Notes: generated from the sequence alone by a model not told the origin. DNA of 64,000 nt from Aliiroseovarius sp. F47248L (GCF_023016085.1 NZ_JALKBF010000001.1:1798001-1862000), one strand, 5' to 3'. Positions 48,267-56,874 are shown, counted from the stretch's first letter. Made by a program: numbers and translations.

Positions 48267-48776
48267 TTAGTGTTCCGATTTAGAACCGTGCGCCATGCCG
48301 TGAATGGCTCTGACGGGTTCTCGTTTGGAACCGGAAACCCCGCTAGGGTTTTCAAACCGAACCACCGCGCCTTGTGACGGTTCGGAACCAGAACCGCGAT
48401 TTGTTTTTTCCCTGTAAGATCGCCAATCAAGCGTCGGTGGCTCTTTGCCCTTCGCCCTCTGCATCGGCTTTGTGGTCAATCGCCATTCATGCGCGCGCCT
48501 GTGATACCAGTTGCCTTCACGCTCCAGCGCAAGAAACCCCTTTTCGACCAATTCGGCATAAGCACGCTTCACAGTCGCTTTACCCATGCCCAGCGCCTCG
48601 CCTGCCTCAGCAAACGACAATATCAGCTTGCCGTTATTGCCGCCGTTGTATCGCGTGTGCAGCTCCAGCCACACGCGCACCGCAGCACCGGACAAGCTAC
48701 GCCAAGCCTCGCTTTTGAGCTGGGCGTATGGGAGGGGCACATACTGCCCCTCCTTCCCTTTCTTGGCGCTACTCAT
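48267..48776 (-). CDS. Winged-helix (Rep-like) DNA-binding protein
   Basis: A 169-aa protein. The first 100 residues form a winged helix resembling plasmid or phage replication initiators and HTH_36 proteins (LKSEAWRSLSGAAVRVWLEL, then SFAEAGEALGMGKATVKRAY and ELVEKGFLALEREG). The C-terminal 60 residues are low-complexity with imperfect GS-x-EP repeats (GSGSEPSQG, VSGSKREPV, GSKSEH). It overlaps the upstream gene by 8 nt. It may replicate or regulate the island. Confidence 0.7.
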   Translation of the reverse strand: MSSAKKGKEGQYVPLPYAQLKSEAWRSLSGAAVRVWLELHTRYNGGNNGKLILSFAEAGEALGMGKATVKRAYAELVEKGFLALEREGNWYHRRAHEWRLTTKPMQRAKGKEPPTLDWRSYREKTNRGSGSEPSQGAVVRFENPSGVSGSKREPVRAIHGMAHGSKSEH

Positions 48777-49083
48777 CGGTGCGCCCTTCCTTGGCTTCCT
48801 GTGCGGCTTTCAGATCGTCGCGTACACCGATTGCCGATGGCGGGAAGCTAAAAGCCTGCCAATCGTATCCTGGCTTCAGGAAATAGTACGCAATGCGTTC
48901 TGGCCCTCGGTAGTCGGTTTCTATGGGCCATTGGTATTGATGGCGAAGCGTGTGAACAATCGCGCCTAGTCGCCACCCTTTCACCTCGCCTATTTCGTCC
49001 ATATGGTTGATGGTCCGGCCCTCTGTCAGAGCTTTGCAGGTCCAGTAAACTTGTGTGCGGTTGCTATGCCAATGTTCAGTCAT
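48769..49083 (-). CDS. Island protein of unknown function
   Basis: A 104-aa protein (TEHWHSNRTQVYWTCKALTE; EIGEVKGWRLGAIVHTLRHQ; AYYFLKPGYDWQAFSFPPSA). The layout helix, helix, wing suggests a small winged-helix domain, but no family is recognised. It overlaps its neighbours by 8 nt on both sides, typical of a phage-like operon. Confidence 0.68.
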   Translation of the reverse strand: MTEHWHSNRTQVYWTCKALTEGRTINHMDEIGEVKGWRLGAIVHTLRHQYQWPIETDYRGPERIAYYFLKPGYDWQAFSFPPSAIGVRDDLKAAQEAKEGRTDE

Positions 49084-49267
49084 GGATGATGCGTCCCTTC
49101 TGAATTTCCAGTCGCTCGACCGAGTTTGTCAGGCGTGAAAGAAAAAACCTCTGGCGGTTTCCCCTTGTCGGGCACAGGCATCGTGTGGCATCAACTGAAC
49201 TTGCTACGGTGGCAGTTGATGTCACTCGAAAAGCCTCAGCCCCGCGTGCGGAGTTGGGGTTTTTCAT
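49076..49267 (-). CDS. Small island ORF, probably translated
   Basis: A 63-aa frame starting in a TAATG junction with the AlpA-like gene and overlapping the next gene by 8 nt. Its gap-free, coupled position supports it, but the sequence (basic, Ser/Thr-rich, LSRLTNSVERLEIQKGRIIHD) belongs to no family I recognise. Confidence 0.45.
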   Translation of the reverse strand: MKNPNSARGAEAFRVTSTATVASSVDATRCLCPTRGNRQRFFLSRLTNSVERLEIQKGRIIHD

Positions 49268-49476
49268 TATGCGGCCTCGCCATTTGGATCGACGCGCTGG
49301 GCTTTGAGATAGGCGTTAAGGTCCGCGCCATGATAGCCGATGCGGCGTCCGATACGGATAAAGGCAGGTCCAGTCATGCGGTGCCGCCATTGTGCGAGCT
49401 TTTCGCGGTCGCCTAACACGCGCAGCTCTGGGTCTTCGGGAAAGTAGATACGGTCGTCGTCATAGATTTTAGCCAT
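49267..49476 (-). CDS. AlpA/excisionase-type DNA-binding protein
   Basis: A 69-aa MerR-like helix-turn-helix protein: LGDREKLAQWRHRMTGPAFI, RIGRRIGYHGADLNAYLKAQ. The QWR-GPxFIxxGRRIxY pattern is that of AlpA-like/excisionase proteins. It probably assists excision of the island or controls the operon. It is the first gene of the minus-strand group ending at 47468. Confidence 0.83.
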   Translation of the reverse strand: MAKIYDDDRIYFPEDPELRVLGDREKLAQWRHRMTGPAFIRIGRRIGYHGADLNAYLKAQRVDPNGEAA

Positions 49477-49511
49477 CGTGAAATCCCTTTGTTGGGTTGG
49501 TTGCGATGGCT

Positions 49512-49559
49512 CTGAACAATATTCAGATTAATTACAGGGTCACTAGTGTTGTTCACTAG
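49512..49559. promoter_or_regulatory. Repeats upstream of the AlpA-like gene
   Basis: An imperfect palindrome CTGAACAATATTCAG (49512-49526) and two direct TCACTAG copies 13 bp apart (49540-49546 and 49553-49559) lie 36-83 bases upstream of the AlpA-like gene. They may be operators for the island promoter. Confidence 0.4.
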
Positions 49560-49596
49560 CTTAAGGGTTTTCCGTTTTAAGGAAACCGCTCAAGCG

Positions 49597-50556
49597 TTAT
49601 CCGAAAATAGCGTAGTATCTTGTTTTGAAAGGCTCCTCGCTTCGGAGGATTACTTCGTACTCAAAGCGTGTTTTTTTCGTTTTGGGCATTGATTCATGTG
49701 TTGCGATTACGTTCTCCCACGCCTGCGCCAACACGCGCTCCTCTGTAATGCTTCCTACGATGTCCTTTAATGCCTCTATCGCTTGCATAAACACTTCTAG
49801 TCGTTCCTGTTTCTGTCGCTGAGATTTCAATCCAGATCCCTTAGTTCGGCGCGCTTGAGCAGCAAGTGCTTTGCTTGCGACACCTTCCACTCCACCCGCT
49901 AGGACCTCTAGTTCTCGTGAAGCATATCCAGCATCGAAATCACTTTCTGCAACAAATTCGGACATAAAAATTCTTGCGGCGATGCACGCCATGGACGTCG
50001 AATGAAAGTTACGAACGCAGTATTCCATAGCGGCCACCGCCTCCCAATTCTCTCCAAAGTCCGAGCGCAGCCAATCCTCGCCCTCACTTCCAAGCCACTC
50101 CAGAACTTCTTTGCTTAGCTTGTAGTTCTCGTACACACCGGCACCATGAAGGGCCTCATAGGCCAATCCATAGGCACCCTCGCCACGCCCCCAAGACGAC
50201 AACCTTGTCTCCACGCTCAGCTTTCCTAGCTCAAAAGCTCGGCCCTCATTCGAAGGAAAGCCAAAGTTGTCAATGTATGTGCCGACCGGAAAACTCGCAG
50301 ACTTTTCTTTTGCCTGTTCAAGTGATGCAAAAATATAGAATGTGGATCGCGCAGCATTAAAGCCCTCTTGCGAAACAACGTGGAGGCTCCACAGCGGAAG
50401 CCCTTGTCTGACTGCAACTTTGACATCCTCAGCGTCACCCTCACTAAGAGACTCTAGTTTAGGGCGCATAAGGTCACCAACAGGTAGTTCCACAACTGTC
50501 ACATTCAGTACTTTTTCATTACGATTTGCGCGGCTCCATTTGTTTTCCTTAATCAT
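49597..50556 (-). CDS. Unknown protein translationally coupled to the integrase
   Basis: A 319-aa protein, predicted soluble, with no signal or membrane segment. The start ATG lies within the end of the integrase gene (8-nt overlap), so it is made from the integrase transcript; an upstream extension inside the integrase is rejected. The first third is strand-rich (VLNVTVVELPVGDLMRPKLE), the rest mainly helical and acidic (GSEGEDWLRSDFGENWEAVA). I recognise no family, catalytic motif or helix-turn-helix. As the only large cargo gene apart from the secreted ones, it may be a defence, exclusion or regulation gene. Confidence 0.72.
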   Translation of the reverse strand: MIKENKWSRANRNEKVLNVTVVELPVGDLMRPKLESLSEGDAEDVKVAVRQGLPLWSLHVVSQEGFNAARSTFYIFASLEQAKEKSASFPVGTYIDNFGFPSNEGRAFELGKLSVETRLSSWGRGEGAYGLAYEALHGAGVYENYKLSKEVLEWLGSEGEDWLRSDFGENWEAVAAMEYCVRNFHSTSMACIAARIFMSEFVAESDFDAGYASRELEVLAGGVEGVASKALAAQARRTKGSGLKSQRQKQERLEVFMQAIEALKDIVGSITEERVLAQAWENVIATHESMPKTKKTRFEYEVILRSEEPFKTRYYAIFG

Positions 50557-51736
50557 TTTCAATCGCCTTACTCGCACAAAACTTTGACCAATATCCTGAC
50601 AGTTCGCGCCGCCTCTCCAACAAATCCGACCGCGCATAAGCGCGCTCAACATCATTTCCGACCTGATGTGCCAACGCGGCCTCTGCCAGCTCACGCGGCG
50701 CGTTTGCGGCCTCGGACGCCCAATCCCTGAACGAGCTACGGAAGCCATGCACCGTGAAGCCCTCGCGCCCCATACGGCGCAACAGCATCAGCATCGACAT
50801 ATTGGAAAGCGGCTTGTGCCGTTTTTGCCCCTCAAAGACATAGGTGGACGCCATCGCCTTAAGCGGCTCAAGGATTGCCAGCATTTCATCAGTCAGGGGA
50901 ACACGGTGTTCCTTGCCGCCCTTCATGCGCTCAGCTGGCACCGTCCAAAGGCGCGCGTCCAAATCCACCTCGGGCCACGTCATTTCCAGCACCTCAGTCG
51001 TGCGCGCGGCTGTCAGGATGGTGAATTGCAGCGCCTTTGCGGCCATCGCAGACCGCCCTGCGAGTTCGGCATAGAACGCTGGCACATCGCGCCACGGCAT
51101 CGCGTCATGGTGTTGCGGCTTGGCTTTGACCTTGGGAAGCACGCCAGCTTCTTTCACGCCTGTCACGGGGTTCTCACCAGATCGGAACCCTTTGGCCTTT
51201 GCGACATCAAGAACAACCTTCATGCGCTGGGCCAGCCGTTTGGCAGTTTCGTGTTTGTCGGTCCAGATAGGGGAAAGGCACATCAGCACCTCGGGTTGAC
51301 CAATGCTATCCACTGGCATCCGACCTATCTTGGGAAAAGCATAATCGCGCAAGGTGTTCAGCCATTGCTGCCCATGCTTGGCGTTCTTCCAAGTGGGTAG
51401 GCGTTCAATGTGAACTTGCTGGCTTAGTTCTTGGAATGTCGGAACCTCGCGTTTTGCGTTGTAGCGCGGGTTCAATCCCTGCTTTGCCATCCGGCGATAT
51501 TCCAACGCACGCTCACGCGCTTGGTTCAAGGTGACGACATCTGCGCCACCAAGTCCGAAGTCAGTGCGAAGCGGTGCGCCCTTGCTATTCTTCTGGCCTT
51601 TGACCGTGACACGCACAATCCAGCGCCGCGCGCCTGATGGATCGACCACCAGATAAAGCCCCGCGCCATCGCCATGACGCCCTGCCCCAAGGTTCTCAAC
51701 CAGCTTCTTTGTGAGTTTGCCGCCCAGCGCCGCCAT
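50549..51736 (-). CDS. int: Tyrosine-type site-specific integrase (P4/DUF4102 family)
   Basis: A 395-aa integrase. The N-terminal DUF4102 arm-binding domain (LTKKLVENLGAGRHGDGAGL, then LVVDPSGARRW) is followed by the SAM-like core-binding and catalytic domains. Catalytic residues are visible as R in LTAARTTEVLEMTW, K near ERMKGGKEHRV, HGFR in FTVHGFRSSFRDWA, H in LAHQVG and the nucleophile Y in ERAYARSDLLERR. It sits 150 bases from a tRNA-Ser gene whose 3' end is duplicated at 45517, so it is the recombinase for that island. The start was set at the family-typical MAALGG; upstream Met codons are in frame. Confidence 0.92.
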   Translation of the reverse strand: MAALGGKLTKKLVENLGAGRHGDGAGLYLVVDPSGARRWIVRVTVKGQKNSKGAPLRTDFGLGGADVVTLNQARERALEYRRMAKQGLNPRYNAKREVPTFQELSQQVHIERLPTWKNAKHGQQWLNTLRDYAFPKIGRMPVDSIGQPEVLMCLSPIWTDKHETAKRLAQRMKVVLDVAKAKGFRSGENPVTGVKEAGVLPKVKAKPQHHDAMPWRDVPAFYAELAGRSAMAAKALQFTILTAARTTEVLEMTWPEVDLDARLWTVPAERMKGGKEHRVPLTDEMLAILEPLKAMASTYVFEGQKRHKPLSNMSMLMLLRRMGREGFTVHGFRSSFRDWASEAANAPRELAEAALAHQVGNDVERAYARSDLLERRRELSGYWSKFCASKAIEND

Positions 51737-51742
51737 TCCAAA

Positions 51743-51765
51743 ATACCACATTCTATACCACGCAA
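51743..51765. repeat. Candidate integrase arm-type site, right
   Basis: ATACCACA-N4-ATACCACGCAA, the partner of 45596-45618. It lies just upstream of the integrase start, so integrase binding here could also repress its own gene. Confidence 0.6.
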
Positions 51766-51884
51766 CGAAAGTATAGCAAGGTAATCGGGTGAAGCCCAAT
51801 GAAATTGAATAACAGGGCTAAAACCTTAATATCAAGGCATTTGAGCTACTTCAGAGCATCTAGGCCAATCCAGAAAAGCGTGGG

Positions 51885-51900
51885 GATGGCGGAGGAGGTG
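51885..51900. repeat. Island attachment site, tRNA copy (att repeat)
   Basis: GATGGCGGAGGAGGTG, of which positions 51887-51900 are the 3' end of the tRNA-Ser gene including CCA. Identical to 45517-45532. Confidence 0.88.
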
Positions 51901-51976
51901 GGATTCGAACCCACGGTAGACTTTCACCTACGTCGGTTTTCAAGACCGGTGCATTCAACCACTCTGCCACTCCTCC
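51887..51976 (-). tRNA. tRNA-Ser (anticodon TGA)
   Basis: A 90-nt class II tRNA. The 5' acceptor strand GGAGGAG pairs with CTCCTCC before GCCA; the anticodon stem-loop CCGGTCTTGAAAACCGA gives anticodon TGA; a long variable arm (CGTAGGTGAAAGTCTACG) and the T-arm GTGGGTTCGAATCCCAC are present. CCA is encoded. Its 3' end is the integration site of the adjacent island and remains intact. Confidence 0.96.
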
Positions 51977-52176
51977 GACGAGGTGAAGGGATAGCGGCGG
52001 TTTTGCGATTCTGAAAGCAGGTTTTCGCGGGCTGGTTTTTGCCCACGCAAAGATTGCGTTACGCGAGAGCCTTTCCACGCGCGCGATGTATCGTTAGACT
52101 ACCGCATAATCGGGACCTATACCCGACAGCAGAGCAGTTCCGGGCGATACGCCCGCATGACAATTAGGGGCGAGAC

Positions 52177-53034
52177 ATGGCAAGCAAGACCACTCTGAAA
52201 GTGGCCATTGTATTGGGCAGCGCACTGTTTCTTTCTGGTTGCGACGATGCAAAGCTTCCTGAATTTCTGAAAAAGAATGACAAGGGTTCGGCATCTGCCA
52301 CCGCTGGCAAAAGCGGGCGCACCAAAAGTGGAGAGCAGGATGTTGAAGCGCCAGAGATCTTTCAGCTGGCGGAAAAAGGATTGTGGGACGGTCGTCCCAG
52401 CCTTGGCGGTGTCTGGGTGGCCCATCCGGATGCCAAAGACCCAGAACGCGTGATCATCCGCAACCAGGCCAACGGGAAATCAGTCGTCGGCGCCTTGTTC
52501 CGGCGCGAACGCGAAGTTCCGGGCCCACGTTTTCAGGTATCGTCAGATGCCGCAGAAGCGCTTGGCATGCTGGCGGGCGCTCCAGCCGAACTGAGCGTGA
52601 CCGCCCTGCGCAAAGAAATCATCAAGGAAGCACCTGCAGCGCCAGATGAAGAGCTGGATGCACCCGAGAAGATAGAGCAATCGTCACTGGACGATCCGAT
52701 TGCAGCGGCTTCTGCCGCGCTTGCTAAAACCGAAGCAGCTTCCGCGAAATCTGCCCCTCCGCCCAAACCAACCGCTCCGAAGGCCGCCGCTGCCAGTGCC
52801 TTGTCTAAACCGTATATCCAGGTTGGAATTTTTTCGTTTGAAGCCAACGCAAAACAATCCGCGGCAGAGCTGCAAAAGGCTGGCTTGACCGCGACCATCA
52901 AACCGGGATCGACCGGTGGCAAGTCGTTCTGGCGCGTGCTGGTCGGCCCGGCAGGCACTGAAGCGGAACGCGCCGCGGCGTTGAAGAAGTCCAATGCGAT
53001 GGGCTTCACCGATGCTTATCCTGTATCAAATTAA
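52177..53034 (+). CDS. SPOR-domain lipoprotein
   Basis: A 285-aa lipoprotein with signal and lipobox (IVLGSALFLSGC, lipidated C22 or so), a middle domain with GLWDGRPSLGGVWVAHPDAK, an Ala/Pro-rich linker (about 170-210) and a C-terminal SPOR domain (YIQVGIFSFEANAKQSAAEL ... WRVLVGPAGTEAER). SPOR domains bind denuded septal peptidoglycan. It precedes the D,D-carboxypeptidase gene by 48 bp, so both act in the cell wall. Conserved pairing in Rhodobacterales. Confidence 0.87.
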   Translation: MASKTTLKVAIVLGSALFLSGCDDAKLPEFLKKNDKGSASATAGKSGRTKSGEQDVEAPEIFQLAEKGLWDGRPSLGGVWVAHPDAKDPERVIIRNQANGKSVVGALFRREREVPGPRFQVSSDAAEALGMLAGAPAELSVTALRKEIIKEAPAAPDEELDAPEKIEQSSLDDPIAAASAALAKTEAASAKSAPPPKPTAPKAAAASALSKPYIQVGIFSFEANAKQSAAELQKAGLTATIKPGSTGGKSFWRVLVGPAGTEAERAAALKKSNAMGFTDAYPVSN

Positions 53035-53082
53035 CGCCCAATTGGGTAAAACAGAAAAATCAACAAAGGCCACTGACCTGCG

Positions 53083-54282
53083 ATGCTATTCCGTCTGACC
53101 GTGTTCCTCACTGCTTTGTTTTCCTTGCTGGCGGCTGCTACGCTGCCCGCTCGCGCTTTTGAGACCCGTGCAAGTTCGGCCTATGTGCTGGACATCAACA
53201 CTGGCACGGTTTTGATGGAAAAGAGTGCCGAAGTACCCCTGCCACCTGCGTCGATGTCGAAGCTTATGACTGTGAACCTGCTGTTCGAAGCGCTTGCGGA
53301 CGGACGCGTCACGATGAGCACCCCGTTTGGTGTGTCGGAACGTGCTGCTGCCATAGGCGGATCGACCATGTTTCTGGAACAAACTGACCGTCCGACGGTC
53401 GAGGATCTGATCCAAGGCATCATCGTCCAGTCAGGCAATGACGCCTGCGTTGCGGTCGCCGAGGGTCTGGCCGGAACGGAAGATGCCTTTGCACGCATGA
53501 TGACTGAACGGGCACGCGATCTGGGTATGGAAAATTCCAGCTTCGGAAATTCGTCAGGCTGGCCGCATCCGATGCAGCGCATGTCGATGAAAGACCTTGC
53601 CATTCTGGCACGCCACATCATCGTCGAGTTTCCGGACCTGTATCATTATTTCGGCCAGTCCGAATACCACTACAAGGGCCGCGCGCCTGACAACCGTTTC
53701 AACCGAAACCCGCTTCTGGACCTTGGCATCGGTGCAGATGGTTTGAAAACCGGTCACACGCAGGAAGCCGGGTACGGACTGGTTGGCTCGGCCCGTCAGG
53801 GCGATCGACGCATCGTCTTTGTCGTGTCTGGTATGAACTCGGAAAAGGAACGCGCGGAAGAGGCTGAAGCCATCGTCAACTGGGCGTTTCGTCAGTTCAC
53901 AATGAAAACCACGGTGAAGGCCGGAGAGCGCGTGGCCGAAGCGGATGTCTGGTTGGGGGCTGCCGATACAGTCGGCCTTGTCCCTACGCAAGACGTTGAT
54001 CTTCTGATCCCTGCCGGGCAACGCGAAGGTATCTCGGCCACGATCAACTGGAATGGTCCTATTGCCGCCCCGATTGCGCAGGGCCAGGAACTGGCGGAAA
54101 TGGTGATCAGCCGTGACGGTCTCAGCGATACCGTAGTGCCGCTGTTTGCCGAGGAAGGCGTTGGGAATGCCGGGTTTGGAAAGCGCCTGACCGTGGCCGC
54201 CGAACGCGTTCTGGCGTTACTTATGGGCAATGACGCACCGCCTGCCGCGATCCAACCCGAAGCGCCGACCACAAGCAACTGA
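53083..54282 (+). CDS. dacC: D-alanyl-D-alanine carboxypeptidase (DacC/PBP5-6 type)
   Basis: A 399-aa low-molecular-weight PBP with signal peptide (cleaved after ARA, about residue 25). Catalytic motifs are S57-x-x-K60 (PASMSKLM), S117-G-N119 (VQSGNDAC) and K222-T-G224 (GLKTGHTQ). A C-terminal PBP5-type beta domain follows. It removes the terminal D-Ala of pentapeptides in the periplasm. It is 7 bp upstream of tmk. Confidence 0.93.
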   Translation: MLFRLTVFLTALFSLLAAATLPARAFETRASSAYVLDINTGTVLMEKSAEVPLPPASMSKLMTVNLLFEALADGRVTMSTPFGVSERAAAIGGSTMFLEQTDRPTVEDLIQGIIVQSGNDACVAVAEGLAGTEDAFARMMTERARDLGMENSSFGNSSGWPHPMQRMSMKDLAILARHIIVEFPDLYHYFGQSEYHYKGRAPDNRFNRNPLLDLGIGADGLKTGHTQEAGYGLVGSARQGDRRIVFVVSGMNSEKERAEEAEAIVNWAFRQFTMKTTVKAGERVAEADVWLGAADTVGLVPTQDVDLLIPAGQREGISATINWNGPIAAPIAQGQELAEMVISRDGLSDTVVPLFAEEGVGNAGFGKRLTVAAERVLALLMGNDAPPAAIQPEAPTTSN

Positions 54283-54289
54283 CGCAGGA

Positions 54290-54928
54290 ATGGCCGGACT
54301 TTTTATCAGTTTCGAAGGCATTGATGGCTCGGGGAAATCGACCCAGGCCAAACTGTTGGCCAATGCGATGGAACGGGCGGGTCATGATGTTGTCCTGACC
54401 CGTGAACCCGGCGGCAGTGCGGGGGCCGAAGAAATCCGGTCGCTGGTTCTGGAAGGTGACCCGGATCGCTGGTCGGCCGAAACCGAGCTTCTGTTGTTTA
54501 CCGCCGCCCGTCGCGACCATCTGGAACGGTTGATCATGCCAGCACTGGCAGAAGGCAAGATCGTGATCACCGACCGTTTTGCCGACAGTACTCGCATCTA
54601 TCAAGGCACCCGGTCTGGCGATCTGCGACAGATGGTGGATCAATTGCATGATCTTGTCATCGGGCACGAACCAGACCTTACCTTTCTGATCGACATGGAT
54701 CCCGACATCGGATTGTCGCGCGCCAAAGGGCGCGGCGGCACTGAGGAAAGGTTTGAGGATTTCGGCGCCGATTTGCAGCACAAGATGCGCGCAGGTTTTC
54801 TGAACCTCGCTCAACAATATCCTGACCGCTTCCGCGTCATCGACGGAACTCGCGACATCGACACCGTCGCTGCGGAAGTCCTGCGCATCGCCTACGAAGC
54901 CGTGAAAAACCGCAAGTCGAACGCATGA
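54290..54928 (+). CDS. tmk: Thymidylate kinase
   Basis: A 212-aa P-loop kinase: FISFEGIDGSGKSTQAKLLA at the N-terminus, LTREPGGSAGAEEIRSLVLE (DRE/TREPGG motif), DRFADSTRIYQG, and a LID region SRAKGRGGTEERFED. It phosphorylates dTMP to dTDP. The start is the ATG at 54290 (MAGLFISFEG) because an earlier in-frame start lies inside dacC. The stop overlaps holB by 4 nt. Confidence 0.93.
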   Translation: MAGLFISFEGIDGSGKSTQAKLLANAMERAGHDVVLTREPGGSAGAEEIRSLVLEGDPDRWSAETELLLFTAARRDHLERLIMPALAEGKIVITDRFADSTRIYQGTRSGDLRQMVDQLHDLVIGHEPDLTFLIDMDPDIGLSRAKGRGGTEERFEDFGADLQHKMRAGFLNLAQQYPDRFRVIDGTRDIDTVAAEVLRIAYEAVKNRKSNA

Positions 54929-56055
54929 GCACAGATCTCGAAGATATTCCTGAATCCGATCGGATCGATGGCGCACCGCATCCGCGTGAGGCGTCCCGAC
55001 TGATCGGGCAGGATGCGGCCGAGGCGGCATTCTTGAGAGCTTATACCTCGGACCGTTTGCACCACGGGTGGCTGATCACCGGGCCGCGTGGTGTGGGCAA
55101 GGCAACGCTGGCCTGGCGTATCGCCAGGTTCCTGCTGGCCACCCCACCGGATGATGGCGGCATGTTTGCGGCCCCCACACCCACAAGCCTTGATGTGCCC
55201 GACGACCACCCCGTGGCCCGTCGGGTGCGTGTTCTGTCAGAACCCGGCCTGTTTCTGTTGCGCCGTCCATGGGACGAGAAGAACAAGCGCCTAAAAGGCG
55301 ATATCACCGTGGATGAGGTGCGCAAACTGAAGCACTTCTTCGCGATGTCTTCTGCCGGCGGCGGACGTCGTGTCGTGATCGTCGATGTGGCAGACGAAAT
55401 GAACACATCCGCGGCTAACGCACTTTTGAAGCTTTTGGAAGAGCCGCCAAAAGGCGCTGTGCTGCTTTTGATCAGTCATCAACCCTCGCGCCTGTTGCCG
55501 ACGATCCGCTCGCGCTGTCGCGAGTTGCGGCTTGCCCCTTTGGCCCCGGAAGATCTGGCGCAGATCATGGCTGGGCTAGATGAAACCCCATCAGCCGAGG
55601 ACACGTTGCGGTTGGGAGAACTGGCAGTAGGATCGGCGGGGGATGCGCTTCGACTTCAACATCTTGACGGTCTGGCGATCTATGCCTCGCTCATCGATAT
55701 TTTTTCGACGAGGCACGAGTTCGACCGCCCGCGCGCCCTAAAGTTGGCAAACAGCGCGGTGGGCAAAGCCAATGCCGACAAATTCAAACTGATCCTGCGC
55801 TTGTTTGAGTTCTTTTTGGCCCGCCTGGCGCGCCACGGGGCCGGTTTCTCTCCCTCCGCCGAGGCCGCACCGGGCGAGGCCGCGTGCCTTGCCCGCCTTT
55901 CGCCCGGCCCGGATGCCGCCCGCGCCTGGGCCAGTCTGCAGCAAGAACTATCCGCGCGCGCCAACCATGGTCGGGCGGTGAACCTTGACCCTGCCGCGCT
56001 CATCCTTGATATGGTTTTCAGGATCAACGATACGGCGGCGCGTCAAGCCGCCTGA
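54925..56055 (+). CDS. holB: DNA polymerase III subunit delta'
   Basis: A 376-aa clamp-loader subunit: P-loop region GPRGVGKATLAWRIARFLLA, DEVRKLKHFFAMSSAGGGRR, the NTSAANALLKLLEEPPKGAV segment and SRLLPTIRSRCRELRLAPL. The P-loop K-A-T is the usual alphaproteobacterial form. It follows tmk with a 4-nt overlap, the classic tmk-holB-tatD order. Confidence 0.92.
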   Translation: MSTDLEDIPESDRIDGAPHPREASRLIGQDAAEAAFLRAYTSDRLHHGWLITGPRGVGKATLAWRIARFLLATPPDDGGMFAAPTPTSLDVPDDHPVARRVRVLSEPGLFLLRRPWDEKNKRLKGDITVDEVRKLKHFFAMSSAGGGRRVVIVDVADEMNTSAANALLKLLEEPPKGAVLLLISHQPSRLLPTIRSRCRELRLAPLAPEDLAQIMAGLDETPSAEDTLRLGELAVGSAGDALRLQHLDGLAIYASLIDIFSTRHEFDRPRALKLANSAVGKANADKFKLILRLFEFFLARLARHGAGFSPSAEAAPGEAACLARLSPGPDAARAWASLQQELSARANHGRAVNLDPAALILDMVFRINDTAARQAA

Positions 56056-56070
56056 GGCAAGGACGCCCTT

Positions 56071-56874
56071 ATGAGCACGCCCCAGATTACCGACAGCCAT
56101 TGCCATCTGAATTTCCCGGATTTCGAAGGCGAATTGGACCAGGTGATTGCCCGGGCTGCCGAAGCTGGCGTCACACGCATGGTGACGATCTGCACCAAGA
56201 TGTCGAACCTTGATCAGGTCCGAAATATCGCCGAAGCGTATGAGCCGGTGTTCTTCGCCGCGGCCACTCATCCGATGAGCGTGGCATCCGAACCCATGGT
56301 AACGGTCGATAAGTTGGTCGCGCTGGCCGAGCACCCGAAATTTGTCGGCATCGGCGAAAGTGGTTTGGACTATCACTATACAGCAGACAGCCGTGAGGCG
56401 CAGATTGAAAGCTTGCGCGTTCATATCGAAGCGGCGCGTCAGACGGGTCTTCCGCTGATCATCCATTCGCGAGACGCGGACGAAGACATGGCGCGCATCC
56501 TGACCGAAGAACACAAGATCGGCGCTTATACTTGCGTCATGCATTGTTTCAGTTCGGGGGCGGAGCTTGCAAAGGCAGCGCTGGACCTTGGCTTCTATTT
56601 GTCCATGTCCGGCATCGCGGCCTTCCCGCGCAGTCAAGAGCTACGCGACATTTTCGCAACCGCCCCGGTTGATCGCATTCTGGTCGAAACCGATGCGCCC
56701 TATCTTGCGCCGCCGCCCCATCGTGGCCGACGCAATGAACCGGCCTACACAGCCCATACTGCCAAGGTCGGGGCCGAGGTGTTTGGCCTGCCCTACGAAG
56801 ACTTTGCAGAACAAACGCAAGCCAATTTCGACCGGTTGTTTGTAAAAGCAGCGGCCTATGCGGCGGGGGCGTGA
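56071..56874 (+). CDS. tatD: TatD-family metal-dependent hydrolase
   Basis: A 267-aa TIM-barrel DNase/hydrolase: metal ligands in TDSHCHLNFPDF, GIGESGLDYHY, IIHSRDADED, MHCFSSG and LVETDAPYLAPPPHRGRRNE. The family has 3'-5' exonuclease activity and a role in DNA repair or quality control. It lies 15 bp after holB. Confidence 0.93.
   Translation: MSTPQITDSHCHLNFPDFEGELDQVIARAAEAGVTRMVTICTKMSNLDQVRNIAEAYEPVFFAAATHPMSVASEPMVTVDKLVALAEHPKFVGIGESGLDYHYTADSREAQIESLRVHIEAARQTGLPLIIHSRDADEDMARILTEEHKIGAYTCVMHCFSSGAELAKAALDLGFYLSMSGIAAFPRSQELRDIFATAPVDRILVETDAPYLAPPPHRGRRNEPAYTAHTAKVGAEVFGLPYEDFAEQTQANFDRLFVKAAAYAAGA

Noticed and set aside
48290..48410. GGTTC/GAACC-rich imperfect repeats as possible replication iterons
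   Set aside because: The repeats lie within the coding sequence of the winged-helix protein and match repeated GS-x-EP codons; unit length and sequence vary too much for iterons.
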